Assembly: GCF_021653975.1 (NCBI RefSeq)
Contig: NZ_JAJKFK010000010.1
Coordinates: 186,001-250,000 of the forward strand
Origin: Amycolatopsis sp. GM8
Lineage (GTDB): Bacteria > Actinomycetota > Actinomycetes > Mycobacteriales > Pseudonocardiaceae
Direction: 5' to 3'
Length of the DNA: 64,000 nt
The translations under genes and the position numbers were made by a program. The notes under the pieces were generated by a model, which was not told the origin of the DNA, ran no database searches, and saw only the letters and a program-made list of their open reading frames with translations. Positions 49,051 through 56,555 of the stretch are shown one piece after another (the stretch's first letter is position 1; every line of letters begins with the position of its first letter).

Positions 49051-50093
49051 CGGATCCGATGGCGACCGAGGAGGCCCGCGCATTGCGCGGCGCGGTGCGG
49101 GCGCTGCTGGCCAAGCGATCGGATGTCCGGGCCGCGATCGGCTCCCCGCTCGGCTACGACGACAAGCTGTGGTCGACCTTGTGCGAGCAGATCGGGGTCG
49201 CGGCGCTCGCCGTGCCGGAGGACTACGGCGGGGCCGGGGCGACCCTCGCCGAGGTCTGCGTGGTCCAGGAGGAACTCGGCCGGACCCTCACGCCCAGCCC
49301 GATGCTCGGCTCGGTGCTGGCCGTTGAGGCGTTGCTCGCGACCGGCAACGACGAGGCCTGCCACTGCCTGCTGCCCGGAATCGCGGCCGGCGCCACCATC
49401 GCGGCCGTCGCGTGGTCCGGCGAAGACGGATCGTGGACACCTGCCTGCGTCGCGACAGAGTCCACAGTAGACGGACGAGCGCATTACGTGCTCGACGCCG
49501 GAAACGCCGATGTGATCCTCGCCCTGGCCAGGACACCGGACAGCCCCGGCCTGTTCGAGATCGCGCCCGAGGCGGCCCGGCGATCGCCGACCCCGGCCAT
49601 GGACCCGACCCGGCAACTCGGCATCGTGGAACTCACCGGCGCCGCGGCACAAAGGCTCGACCACGGCGGCTACCCGCTCGCGCGGGTCCGCGACACCGCG
49701 GTCATCGCGCTCGCGGCCGAACAGGTCGGCGCCGCCGCCCGGGCGCTCGAAATCACCGTCGACCACACGAAACAACGACACCAGTTCGGCCGCCCCATCG
49801 GAAGTTTCCAAGCCCTGAAACACCGGATGGCCGACGTGTACGTCCACATCGAACAAGCCCGCTCGGCCCTCCACGCCGCGCTCGCCGATGGTACGGACCT
49901 ATCCGCGGACGCCGCCACCGCGAAGATCGTCTGCTCGGAGGCCTTCGAACACGCGGCAGCCGAGATGATCCAGTTGCACGGCGGCATCGCCATCACCTGG
50001 GAGCACGACGCGCACCTGTACTTCAAGCGCGCCCACGCGTCCGCGCGGCTGTTCGGCTCGCCCGCGGCCTACGTGGTCACGCTCGATATGTGA
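49047..50093 (+). CDS. fadE33: acyl-CoA dehydrogenase FadE33 (beta-type subunit)
   Basis: The 348-residue chain resembles the preceding gene product: GVAALAVPEDYGGAGATLAEVCVVQEELGRTL, KQRHQFGRPIGSFQALKHRMADVYVHIEQARSAL and QLHGGIAITWEHDAHLYFKRAHASARLFG, with the candidate catalytic Glu in WEHD. The pair of beta-type subunits after one alpha-type subunit matches the FadE31-FadE32-FadE33 order. ATG overlaps the fadE32 stop (ATGA). It ends the steroid operon; the sortase gene follows after a 59-base gap. Confidence 0.87.
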   Translation: MTDPMATEEARALRGAVRALLAKRSDVRAAIGSPLGYDDKLWSTLCEQIGVAALAVPEDYGGAGATLAEVCVVQEELGRTLTPSPMLGSVLAVEALLATGNDEACHCLLPGIAAGATIAAVAWSGEDGSWTPACVATESTVDGRAHYVLDAGNADVILALARTPDSPGLFEIAPEAARRSPTPAMDPTRQLGIVELTGAAAQRLDHGGYPLARVRDTAVIALAAEQVGAAARALEITVDHTKQRHQFGRPIGSFQALKHRMADVYVHIEQARSALHAALADGTDLSADAATAKIVCSEAFEHAAAEMIQLHGGIAITWEHDAHLYFKRAHASARLFGSPAAYVVTLDM

Positions 50094-50152
50094 TCCAGGT
50101 CACGATCTAGTCTCGGCTGCAACGGGCGCCCCGGCAGCGGCGCCTTGTCGGC

Positions 50153-50725
50153 ATGAAGTTCTCAGCGTTCCGGTGGGTACTGGTGCTGCTCGGGATCGTC
50201 CTCCTGGGCGGATGTGCCGCCGACCCCGTGGTGGACGTGTCCCCGCCCGCGGCGACCAGCGAGGCGGCTCCACCGCCAGAACCGTCCATAGTGGACATCC
50301 CGAAGATCGGCGCGCATTCCACGCTCGTGCCGCTGGGACTCAACCCCGACAACACGATCGAGGTGCCGCCGGTGAGCCAGCCGCTGCAGGCGGGCTGGTA
50401 CCGCAACGGCCCGGTGCCGGGCCAGGTCGGCCCGGCGGTGATCCTCGGGCATGTCGACGGGAACCAGCAGAAGGGCATTTTCTACCGCCTCAAAGAACTT
50501 CGGCCCGGCGACGAGGTGACCGTGACCCGCAAGGACGGTTCGGCCGTGCGGTTCGCGGTGACCAAAGTGGACCAGATCGACAAGGACGCGTTCCCGACCG
50601 ACGCGGTCTACGGCGACACCACCGGCCCGGAACTGCGGCTGATCACCTGCGGCGGCAGCTTCGACCACGCCGCGCACAGCTATCGCGACAACATCATCGT
50701 CTACGCGGTACTCGAGAATTCCTGA
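50153..50725 (+). CDS. class F sortase with lipobox-like signal
   Basis: The 190-residue protein has an N-terminal membrane segment ending LLGGC (a possible lipobox at about 17-21), a Pro-rich linker and a compact class F sortase domain. The catalytic triad is visible: His in AVILGHVDG, Cys in LRLITCGGSFD, and Arg in HSYRDNIIVYA. The start of the domain is SIVDIPKIGAHSTLVPLGL. Class F sortases are common in actinobacteria and their substrates are poorly known. A terminator-like hairpin and then a small secreted protein with LPTGAPETGDG follow, a plausible partner. Confidence 0.9.
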   Translation: MKFSAFRWVLVLLGIVLLGGCAADPVVDVSPPAATSEAAPPPEPSIVDIPKIGAHSTLVPLGLNPDNTIEVPPVSQPLQAGWYRNGPVPGQVGPAVILGHVDGNQQKGIFYRLKELRPGDEVTVTRKDGSAVRFAVTKVDQIDKDAFPTDAVYGDTTGPELRLITCGGSFDHAAHSYRDNIIVYAVLENS

Positions 50726-50738
50726 CCGATTCGGGCAA

Positions 50739-50757
50739 CCCCGCGCGCCGCGCGGGG
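50739..50757. terminator. GC hairpin after the sortase gene
   Basis: The 19-base palindrome CCCCGCGCGCCGCGCGGGG forms an 8-bp stem with a 3-base loop, 14 bases after the sortase stop and followed by ATTTGG. It could attenuate read-through into the small secreted protein gene rather than fully end transcription. Confidence 0.45.
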
Positions 50758-50788
50758 ATTTGGTGAAAATGAACCAGGAGGAACAGCA

Positions 50789-51097
50789 GTGAAACGATGG
50801 GGACTCATCGCCGGGACCGGGCTTTTCGTCGTGGCGGGTGGGCTGCTCAGCGCACCGCTGGCGAGCGCTGACAGCCCGGCGACGGTCGTCTGCGCGCCGG
50901 TGACCAGGGAGGCGACTCCGGTACCCGCCACGATGCCGCCTCTCCCCGCCACCGCGACGCCAGAATGCAAGCCTGTCGCCCGGGAGACCACGAAGCGGCC
51001 GCAGGAGACGAAGCGGCCGCAGGCGATCACGAAGCAGCAGGTCAGGGTCCTGCCGACGGGCGCGCCGGAGACGGGCGACGGGTCGACGGCGTCCTGA
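50789..51097 (+). CDS. small secreted protein with C-terminal LPTGAPETG motif, possible sortase partner
   Basis: The 102-residue protein has a Sec signal peptide (KRWGLIAGTGLFVVAGGLLSAPLASA, cut near 27), a Pro/Thr-rich mature part (residues 30-70, two Cys), a basic KRPQETKRPQAITKQQ repeat, and the end VRVLPTGAPETGDGSTAS. The LPTGAPETG segment resembles a sorting motif, but there is no following hydrophobic helix or basic tail. GGAGGAA lies before GTG 50789. Its adjacency to a class F sortase suggests a link; a classical anchor reaction is not supported. Confidence 0.65.
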   Translation: MKRWGLIAGTGLFVVAGGLLSAPLASADSPATVVCAPVTREATPVPATMPPLPATATPECKPVARETTKRPQETKRPQAITKQQVRVLPTGAPETGDGSTAS

Positions 51098-51100
51098 TCG

Positions 51101-51904
51101 TCAGCCACCGAGCTGGGACGAGATGCCGATTTCGCCCGCGTGCGGCGGTATCTCGTCCCAGGTGCGGCCGTCGAGCACGCGGCCGCCGGCGTTGCGGGTG
51201 CGGCCGCCCCATTGCTTGAACAGGAACGGGATGCGCGCGGCGACGCAGTGGTCGCGGATGGGTCGCACCCAGTCCGCTCGCATGGGGCGGTTGCCCGGCC
51301 CCGACTCGCCGCCGACGTAGACCCAGTCGAGCCCGGTCACGTCGAGGTCGGGCAGTGGCCCGAGCAGTGGCTGCAGCGACAGGAACCGGACCGCGGCGGG
51401 CGTGGCGCGCAGCCGGTCGGCGCGCCGCACGTACTCGTTGCTTTCGATGGTCGTGCCCCACCACACGTTGGGCAGTGGGTGCGGTTGGAGCCGGGAGATC
51501 GCCGACGCCATCCGGTTCGGCCGTTTGGTCAGCACGAAGAACGTGTGCCGGTCGGCGCGCCGCATGACGTCGAGGACCTCGGCGAGGAACTCGTCGGGGA
51601 CCTTGGGGTGGAACAGGTCGCTCATCGAGTCCACGAACACCAGCCGCGGCTTGCGCCAGTGAAGTGGGGTGTCCAGTCGGCGCGGGTGCAGGGTGAGGCC
51701 GAAACCGGCGCCGCTGGTGCGGGGGTCGCCGTCGTGCCGGTACCCCGGGTTGCCCATCGCCTTCAGCCGCTTGGCGAACGCCAGCGCGTAGCAGTTGTCG
51801 CAGCCCGGGCTGACCTGGTCACAACCGGTGGTCGGATTCCAGGTTGCGGACTCGATCTGGCCGTCCTGACCGGGATCGGCGGCCCGCCGCTGCATCGGCG
51901 CCAT
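51101..51904 (-). CDS. DUF5131 (phage Gp37/Gp68-like) protein
   Basis: The 267-residue protein starts with ATWNPTTGCDQVSPGCDNCYALAFAKRL, the CxxxSxGCxxCY cluster typical of DUF5131/Gp37-Gp68 proteins. TFFVLTKRPNRMAS, NVWWGTTIESNEYVRRADRLRATPA and RFLSLQPLLGPLPDLDVTGLDWVYVGGESGP follow, and the end has PFLFKQWGG. The cysteines and the barrel-like order suggest a radical-SAM-like or metal-binding fold, but the function is not established. The family also occurs in phages, but the surrounding genes are not phage-like. It follows the MarR gene by 27 bases. Confidence 0.85.
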   Translation of the reverse strand: MAPMQRRAADPGQDGQIESATWNPTTGCDQVSPGCDNCYALAFAKRLKAMGNPGYRHDGDPRTSGAGFGLTLHPRRLDTPLHWRKPRLVFVDSMSDLFHPKVPDEFLAEVLDVMRRADRHTFFVLTKRPNRMASAISRLQPHPLPNVWWGTTIESNEYVRRADRLRATPAAVRFLSLQPLLGPLPDLDVTGLDWVYVGGESGPGNRPMRADWVRPIRDHCVAARIPFLFKQWGGRTRNAGGRVLDGRTWDEIPPHAGEIGISSQLGG

Positions 51905-51931
51905 GAGCCGATTGAACCACCGAGCGCGGCG

Positions 51932-52396
51932 CTATCCGGCCCTGCGACGCGCCTGTGGCTCGTCGTCCGCGCCCTGCTCGGCCAGGCGCTCCATGAGATC
52001 GGCGGCCGCGAAGAGGAGGCTCTGCTCTTTCGGTGTGAGCAGCTCGTCCACCGCCTCCTGGAGCCACGCTGTGCGGCGGCGCCGGGCATCGGCGATCCGG
52101 CGGCGGCCTTCCCCGGTCAGGTCGATGAGCACCTTGCGCCCGTCCGCCGGATCGGCGCGCCGGTTGATCAGGCCCTGCTTGTCGAGCCCGCGCAAGGCCG
52201 ACGCGACGTTCGAGTTCTTCATCTCCAACTCGGCGGCGAGCTCACCCGGCCGCAACGGCCCCGCCGCGCGCTCCAAGGCCACCAGCATCTGCAGCGTCGT
52301 GGTCGAGAGTCCCGCGACGACCGGCTGCTCCCGCTGCACGCGGCGGTACAGCTTCTTCACCTGCCTCTGCAGCCGGTACACGTCCTCTTCCCGCAC
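51932..52396 (-). CDS. MarR-family regulator
   Basis: The 154-residue winged-helix protein has the HTH PLRPGELAAELEMKNSNVASALRGLDKQGLINRRADPADGRKVLIDLTGEG, the D-x-R-D-x-R wing of MarR proteins (here DPADGRKVL), and flanking dimerisation helices. GTG start. It lies upstream of the DUF5131 gene on the same strand and downstream of the ABM monooxygenase gene; any of these could be targets. No palindrome was found directly upstream. Confidence 0.88.
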   Translation of the reverse strand: MREEDVYRLQRQVKKLYRRVQREQPVVAGLSTTTLQMLVALERAAGPLRPGELAAELEMKNSNVASALRGLDKQGLINRRADPADGRKVLIDLTGEGRRRIADARRRRTAWLQEAVDELLTPKEQSLLFAAADLMERLAEQGADDEPQARRRAG

Positions 52397-52434
52397 AGAC
52401 TGATGCTACCGAGTCCGCCGCGCTGTCCAGGAGG

Positions 52435-52728
52435 TCAGCCGACCACGGTGGACACGTGCTCGACCTCGGGTGTGCCGGCGAAGTGCGGTCCGGCGAGTTC
52501 CCGCCACCGCGCGAAATCGGCGGACTCGCGGAACTTCACCATGTGGTGCTCGACCGTCTCCCAGTCGACCATCAGCCAGTAGCGCCGGGGAAACTCGACA
52601 CTCCGGCACAAGCGCGCGCCGTGGCAGCCTTCGGCCCGCCGGAACAGGGGCATCGCCTCGGCAACGGCCTTCTCGAAGGCCTCCTCCTGGCCTGCGACGA
52701 CTTCGATCCGCGCCATTTCGGTGACCAT
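52435..52728 (-). CDS. ABM-domain (antibiotic biosynthesis monooxygenase-like) protein
   Basis: The 97-residue ferredoxin-like ABM domain has MARIEVVAGQEEAFEKAVAEAMPLFRRAEGC, CRSVEFPRRYWLMVDWETVEHHM and FARWRELAGPHFAG, the usual order. Members are small cofactor-free monooxygenases or quinone-handling proteins. ATG 52728 has GGAGAGG six bases upstream. The gene is divergent from a TetR gene, with a shared operator (52774-52792) placed like a -35 region for this gene (TTGGAA just after the box on the minus strand). Confidence 0.85.
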   Translation of the reverse strand: MVTEMARIEVVAGQEEAFEKAVAEAMPLFRRAEGCHGARLCRSVEFPRRYWLMVDWETVEHHMVKFRESADFARWRELAGPHFAGTPEVEHVSTVVG

Positions 52729-52773
52729 CCGTATCCTCTCCGCATCCAGCCGACCAAAAAATGAAACATGCTT

Positions 52774-52792
52774 CCAAGACCGAACGTTCTAC
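52774..52792 (-). promoter_or_regulatory. box A operator (GTAGAACGTTCGGTCTTG) between the ABM and TetR genes
   Basis: On the minus strand the site reads GTAGAACGTTCGGTCTTGG, centred on the 8-bp palindrome GAACGTTC. It matches boxes at 53450 and 57371 over 17-18 positions. Reading towards the ABM gene it runs into TTGGAA, a possible -35. On the plus strand TAGACT (52796) is a possible -10 for the TetR gene, so the operator would block both. Confidence 0.68.
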
Positions 52793-52830
52793 CTGTAGAC
52801 TAGGGGTTTGACGAGGAAGCAGGTGAACCG

Positions 52831-53412
52831 GTGTCCGAAGCACGATCGCGGCTGCTCAGCACAGCCAGCCGACTGTTCTATTCGGAGGGATTGCACTCAG
52901 TCGGTATCGACAGGATTGTCGCCGAAGCCAACGTTACGCGTGCCACGTTGTATCGGCACTTCCCGAGCAAGGACGACCTGGTCGTCGCCTACCTGACGGG
53001 GGCGGATGGCCAGATCCGGGCTCAGGCCGAACAAGCTCGCACGTCGGGACAGTCTCCGGCTGACGTCGTCCGGGCTGTCGCCGGGTCGATCGCCGACAAT
53101 ATCCGCTCCGACGGGTTCCGCGGGTGCGCGTTCCTCAACGCCGCGGCCGAGTATCCCTCCACTTCGCACCCGGTGCACCAGGCCGTCCTGAACCACCGGC
53201 AGTGGTTCCTGGACACCGTCACGGAACTGCTGGGCGACACCGGCGAGACGGCGCCCGAACCCGCTGCCCGGCATTTCGTCATGCTGCGGGATGGCGCGAT
53301 GGCCGCGGGCTGCCTGTCGGACCCCGAGCCGATCTGCGAAACGTTCCTCCTCGGCGTCGATGGAATCCTGAAGCACCGCGACGCGCCGGTCGCCGAGCAG
53401 GCCGCGGTGTGA
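52831..53412 (+). CDS. TetR-family regulator (probable box A repressor)
   Basis: The 193-residue protein has a typical TetR HTH: SRLLSTASRLFYSEGLHSVGIDRIVAEANVTRATLYRHFPSKDDLVVAYL. A C-terminal ligand domain follows, with FRGCAFLNAAAEYP, found in the group that responds to organic hydroperoxides or electrophiles. GTG 52831 is used. It is divergent from the ABM gene, followed by ohr, and flanked by box A sites on both sides. It is the best candidate for the protein that binds box A; direct evidence is lacking. Confidence 0.92.
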   Translation: MSEARSRLLSTASRLFYSEGLHSVGIDRIVAEANVTRATLYRHFPSKDDLVVAYLTGADGQIRAQAEQARTSGQSPADVVRAVAGSIADNIRSDGFRGCAFLNAAAEYPSTSHPVHQAVLNHRQWFLDTVTELLGDTGETAPEPAARHFVMLRDGAMAAGCLSDPEPICETFLLGVDGILKHRDAPVAEQAAV

Positions 53413-53449
53413 GCTGACGGTCGGCACCCGGGGCACGCCACCCTATTGA

Positions 53450-53493
53450 GTAGAACGTTCGGTCTTGACCCGAGCACGGTCTCGTGGCATGCT
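53450..53493 (+). promoter_or_regulatory. ohr promoter with box A overlapping -35
   Basis: GTAGAACGTTCGGTC runs directly into a -35-like TTGACC (53465-53470), followed after 17 bases by CATGCT (53488-53493) as a -10. The box A core thus ends at the -35. The same box-then-TTGAC arrangement recurs at 57371. It lies 94-137 bases before the ohr start. Confidence 0.65.
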
Positions 53494-53504
53494 CAAGTCA
53501 ATGA

Positions 53505-53520
53505 GGAGAACGTTCAGTCT
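53505..53520 (+). promoter_or_regulatory. second box A-like site before ohr
   Basis: GGAGAACGTTCAGTCT matches the box A core AGAACGTTC exactly and differs at a few flanking positions. It lies 12 bases downstream of the inferred -10, where a bound repressor would block elongation, and 67 bases before the ohr GTG. Confidence 0.5.
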
Positions 53521-53586
53521 CACGAGGACTGACCTGGCTGCTCAGCGCGTCCTGGTTGTGCTGACCAAGAAAGGAATTCGATCGCT

Positions 53587-54015
53587 GTGAACAAACCTCT
53601 GTACACCGGCATTGCCACTTCCACCGGCGACGGCAGGGCGGGGGGACAGGCCAGGACCGACGACGGCCTGCTCGACGTCTCCCTCGCGATCCCGAAGGAG
53701 ATGGGCGGCCCCGGCGGCGCCACCAACCCGGAGCAGCTGTTCGCGGCCGGCTGGGCCTCGTGCTTCCACTCGGCGCTCAAGGCCGTCGCGGCCCAGCAGA
53801 AGACGCAGATCACCGACTCCGCTGTCGTCGCCGAGGTTCAGGTGTTCCCGACCCCCGAAGGTGGGTTCACCCTCGGTGCGGCGCTGCACGTCGAACTGTC
53901 CGGCCTTGACCAGGCGACAGCCGACAAGCTCGTCGAGGCAGCCCACGGCGTCTGCCCGTACTCGAATGCCACGCGCGGCAACATCGCGGTGACCATCGAC
54001 GCGACCGTCGCCTGA
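53587..54015 (+). CDS. ohr: organic hydroperoxide resistance protein Ohr
   Basis: The 142-residue OsmC/Ohr-type thiol peroxidase has the two redox cysteines in LFAAGWASCFHSALKAV and AHGVCPYSNATRGNIAV, which are the Ohr-specific contexts, and the N-terminal YTGIATSTGDGRAGGQARTDDG. Length fits Ohr. It reduces organic hydroperoxides using dihydrolipoyl-type thiols. GTG start with AAAGGA 12 bases upstream. Two box A sites precede it, suggesting induction through the neighbouring TetR rather than the usual MarR-type OhrR. Confidence 0.95.
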   Translation: MNKPLYTGIATSTGDGRAGGQARTDDGLLDVSLAIPKEMGGPGGATNPEQLFAAGWASCFHSALKAVAAQQKTQITDSAVVAEVQVFPTPEGGFTLGAALHVELSGLDQATADKLVEAAHGVCPYSNATRGNIAVTIDATVA

Positions 54016-54027
54016 TGCCGGGTGGCC

Positions 54028-54050
54028 GGGCCGGCGCGGGTCGCCGGCCC
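54028..54050. terminator. hairpin after ohr
   Basis: A 9-bp stem, GGGCCGGCG and its complement, closes on the loop CGGGT, 13 bases downstream of the ohr stop. No T-run follows, which is common in very GC-rich actinobacteria. It separates ohr from the next TetR gene. Confidence 0.6.
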
Positions 54051-54094
54051 GACCACTCCGCCCCGCGACGGCGAGTCGGCCCTATCATTATTTC

Positions 54095-54742
54095 ATGGTG
54101 AGGGGATCCGGCTCAGCGTCGACCGCGGTCGGCGAGAGCAGTCGCGACATTATTTTGAACGCGGCGCGTACTCTGATCTCCGAAAAGGGGTACGACGGCA
54201 TGGCGATCTCGGATCTGTGCACGCAGGCCGGGTTTCCGCCCAGTTCGATCTACTACCACTTCGGCAACAAGCTCGGTGTTCTGGCGGCGCTGCTCGAACG
54301 CACCTTCGAAGAGCTGCACGCGCTGTTCCCCAACCCGGCGTCGTTCGACCCCCGCTCGCCGCTCGACCGGCTCGAAGCGTGGTTCACGGCGGCGTGCCGG
54401 TCCCTGGACCAGCGGCCCGACTACCTTCGCCTGCTGGTCGCGATCAGTGTGGGCCCGCAGAAGGATTCCGAGATGGTGCAGGAAACCGTGCGGCGCATCC
54501 GCGAATACGCCCACTCGTCCTGGGTGGAAGCACTCACGCCCGTTTTCGCGCCGAACGGCGGCAAGAAAAACGAGACCCTCGTGCAGCAGCTGGCCGTGCT
54601 CGGCCGCGCCCTGACCGACGGCCTGTCGGTGGCCAACAGCTTCGACGGCCTGACCTACAGCTCGCAGGTCCCCGGGTTCGTCGCCCTGGTCCGCGGGCTG
54701 GCGGAGCAGGGCGGCCAGGCCGGGAAGCGCAAGCAGCGGTAG
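54095..54742 (+). CDS. TetR-family regulator upstream of the aromatic island
   Basis: The 215-residue protein has the HTH SRDIILNAARTLISEKGYDGMAISDLCTQAGFPPSSIYYHFGNKLGVLAALL (recognition helix FPPSSIYYHFGNK), then a ligand domain with RPDYLRLLVAISVGPQKDSE. The ATG at 54095 follows an AT-rich stretch (TATCATTATTTC). It lies 128 bases before the meta-cleavage hydrolase gene on the same strand and is a plausible regulator of the catabolic genes, possibly through box B (54831, 57524). Linkage is by position only. Confidence 0.9.
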   Translation: MVRGSGSASTAVGESSRDIILNAARTLISEKGYDGMAISDLCTQAGFPPSSIYYHFGNKLGVLAALLERTFEELHALFPNPASFDPRSPLDRLEAWFTAACRSLDQRPDYLRLLVAISVGPQKDSEMVQETVRRIREYAHSSWVEALTPVFAPNGGKKNETLVQQLAVLGRALTDGLSVANSFDGLTYSSQVPGFVALVRGLAEQGGQAGKRKQR

Positions 54743-54810
54743 TTGCGCGCCCCGTGCCGGACAATCGTTGATCCTCTGGGAAAAACCGCCGGATCGCTCC
54801 GTATTCGACC

Positions 54811-54852
54811 TTGATCGCTTCGTGCTCTGCTGTATAGTGAGCGTTACATACA
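54811..54852 (+). promoter_or_regulatory. promoter and box B operator of the aromatic catabolic operon
   Basis: TTGATC (54811-54816) and TATAGT (54833-54838) form a -35/-10 pair with 16-base spacing. The -10 is embedded in a 22-base element, TGTATAGTGAGCGTTACATA followed by CA (54831-54852). A copy with a single mismatch lies at 57524, upstream of the MFS gene. TGTA and TACA form the outer inverted arms. The start codon of the hydrolase gene is 19 bases downstream. Confidence 0.7.
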
Positions 54853-54870
54853 CGGAGGAAAGTCGGAGCG

Positions 54871-55683
54871 ATGAGCACGTTGGATGTCGGCGACGCCCAC
54901 CTGACCTACACCGAAGTCGGCGAGGGCAGCCCCGTCGTGTGGCTGCACGGCTCGGGCCCGGGCGCGACGGGGATGAGCAACTTCGGTGGCAACCTGGCCG
55001 CCTTTCAGGACCACCGCAATATCGTGGTCGACCTGCCGGGCTGGGGTGGCTCGCCCCGCCCCGAGCTGGAGGAGCCGCTGATCTTCCACGCGGCCGAGCG
55101 GGTGTGCCGGGCGATGACAGCGCTGGGCATCGAGCGGGCCCACCTGGTCGGCAACTCCTATGGTGGTGGTGTGGCGATGCGGATCGCGATGAGCCACCCC
55201 GAGCGCGTGGACCGGATCGTCCTCATGGCGCCGGGTGGGGTCCTGCCGACGGACGCGCCGCCGTGGCCCGTCGGGCTCGAGCGCATCTTCGCCTACATGG
55301 CGGACGAGAAGCCTTCTCGTGAAGCCATGGCCGAGGTCGTGCGTCTCATGGTCTTCGACGAGAGCCTGGCGACCGAAGAGCTCATCGACGAGCGGTACGA
55401 ATCGAGCCTGCGGGTGCACCCCGAGATGCCCATGCCGCCCAATTACGGCGATCTGACCCCGGACCTGGGGCTCATCAGCGCGCCGACGCTGCTCGTGTGG
55501 GGACGCGAGGACCAGACCGTGCCGCTCACCTGGGCGCCCACGATCCTCGCCGGTATCCCCAACGCGGAGCTGCGTGTGCTGCCGCACTGCCGGCACTGGG
55601 TCCAGTATGAACGTGCGCCCGAGTTCAACCACATCGTCCGTGAATTTCTGCACGGCGGCGCGGCGGCCGCGACGGAGGGCTGA
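54871..55683 (+). CDS. meta-cleavage product hydrolase (alpha/beta hydrolase, HsaD/BphD-like)
   Basis: The 270-residue alpha/beta hydrolase has the oxyanion segment VVWLHGSGPGATGMSNFGGN, typical of C-C bond hydrolases of the MCP group, and the nucleophile elbow HLVGNSYGGGVAMRIA (Ser). The acid is in LLVWGREDQTVPL and the catalytic His in VLPHCRHWVQYE, in the usual order and spacing. It would hydrolyse the ring-fission product made by the extradiol dioxygenase encoded 5 bases downstream. GGAGG lies upstream of the ATG, in the leader just after box B. Confidence 0.92.
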   Translation: MSTLDVGDAHLTYTEVGEGSPVVWLHGSGPGATGMSNFGGNLAAFQDHRNIVVDLPGWGGSPRPELEEPLIFHAAERVCRAMTALGIERAHLVGNSYGGGVAMRIAMSHPERVDRIVLMAPGGVLPTDAPPWPVGLERIFAYMADEKPSREAMAEVVRLMVFDESLATEELIDERYESSLRVHPEMPMPPNYGDLTPDLGLISAPTLLVWGREDQTVPLTWAPTILAGIPNAELRVLPHCRHWVQYERAPEFNHIVREFLHGGAAAATEG

Positions 55684-55688
55684 GCACC

Positions 55689-56555
55689 ATGGGGATCAGG
55701 AAGCTGGGTTATGTCGGCCTGAACGTCACCGACGTCGACGGGTGGACCGACCTGCTCGGCCGCACTCTGGGGATCGGCGTGACCCGCGCCAAGTTCGGCA
55801 CGGACGAGGTCACGCTGGCCGAGCTGGACGAGTTCAAGTACCGCGTCGCGCTCTATCCGTCCACAGTGGACACGCCGCGCGAGGTGGGCTGGATCGTCGA
55901 CTCACCGGGTGAGCTCGACCGGCTCACCCAGCGGCTGACCGACGCCGGTTTCACCGTCGCCGAGGGAACCGCCGAGGAGCGGGAGCTTCGCGGCGCCACG
56001 CATCTGCGCTGGTTCACCGACCCGGTCGGTTACCGCGTGGAGCTGGCGATCGGTGAAGCCAAGGTCCGCACCGGCGTCGACCGTCCCGGTGGGCATCCCG
56101 GCACCACGGGCCTGGGCCACTTCGTGCTGGCCAGCCCCAAGGTCGCCGAACTCCGTGAGCTGTACGAATCGGTGCTCGAGTTCAAGCTGACCGACTACCG
56201 CGCCCCCGGCCTGTTCTTCTTCCGCTGCAACCCGACCCACCACGCCATCGCGCTCGCGAGCGCCGAAACGCCGTCCATTCACCACCTCGAGTTCGAGCAC
56301 GGCTCGATCGACGACGTCGGGCGGTCCTACGATCGCGCCAAGGCCAACGACGCCCCGATCTCGATCGGGCTCGGCCGGCACATGAACGACAAGGCCATCT
56401 CGTTCTACGTGCAGAACCCCAGCGGCTTCCACCTGGAGATCGGCTGCGGCGGCATCGAAGTGGGCGAGGACTGGGTGCCCCACGACTTCGGTTTCTCCGA
56501 CGTCTGGGGACACGAGCACACCAACCCCAATCCCTTCGCGTCCCCGAACTCATGA
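55689..56555 (+). CDS. type I extradiol ring-cleavage dioxygenase (VOC fold)
   Basis: The 288-residue two-domain VOC protein of the BphC/HsaC type has an N-terminal domain (LGYVGLNVTDVDGWTDLLGRTLGIG) and a catalytic C-terminal domain. Iron ligands are His in TGLGHFVLASP, His in PSIHHLEFEHGS and Glu in SGFHLEIGCGG; the second-shell HHLEFE and the DDVGRSYDRA segment are typical. It cleaves a catechol next to the two hydroxyls. It lies between the meta-cleavage hydrolase and an SDR with which it overlaps by 4 bases (ATGA). Confidence 0.92.
   Translation: MGIRKLGYVGLNVTDVDGWTDLLGRTLGIGVTRAKFGTDEVTLAELDEFKYRVALYPSTVDTPREVGWIVDSPGELDRLTQRLTDAGFTVAEGTAEERELRGATHLRWFTDPVGYRVELAIGEAKVRTGVDRPGGHPGTTGLGHFVLASPKVAELRELYESVLEFKLTDYRAPGLFFFRCNPTHHAIALASAETPSIHHLEFEHGSIDDVGRSYDRAKANDAPISIGLGRHMNDKAISFYVQNPSGFHLEIGCGGIEVGEDWVPHDFGFSDVWGHEHTNPNPFASPNS

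Noticed and set aside
50789..51097. Classical LPXTG wall-anchored protein
   Set aside because: The LPTGAPETG motif is present, but the hydrophobic helix and positive tail are missing, so it is described only as a possible sortase partner.
51101..51904. Prophage remnant suggested by the phage Gp37/Gp68-like (DUF5131) protein
   Set aside because: No integrase, capsid, tail or attachment repeat is nearby, and the gene has normal composition. The family is common on bacterial chromosomes.
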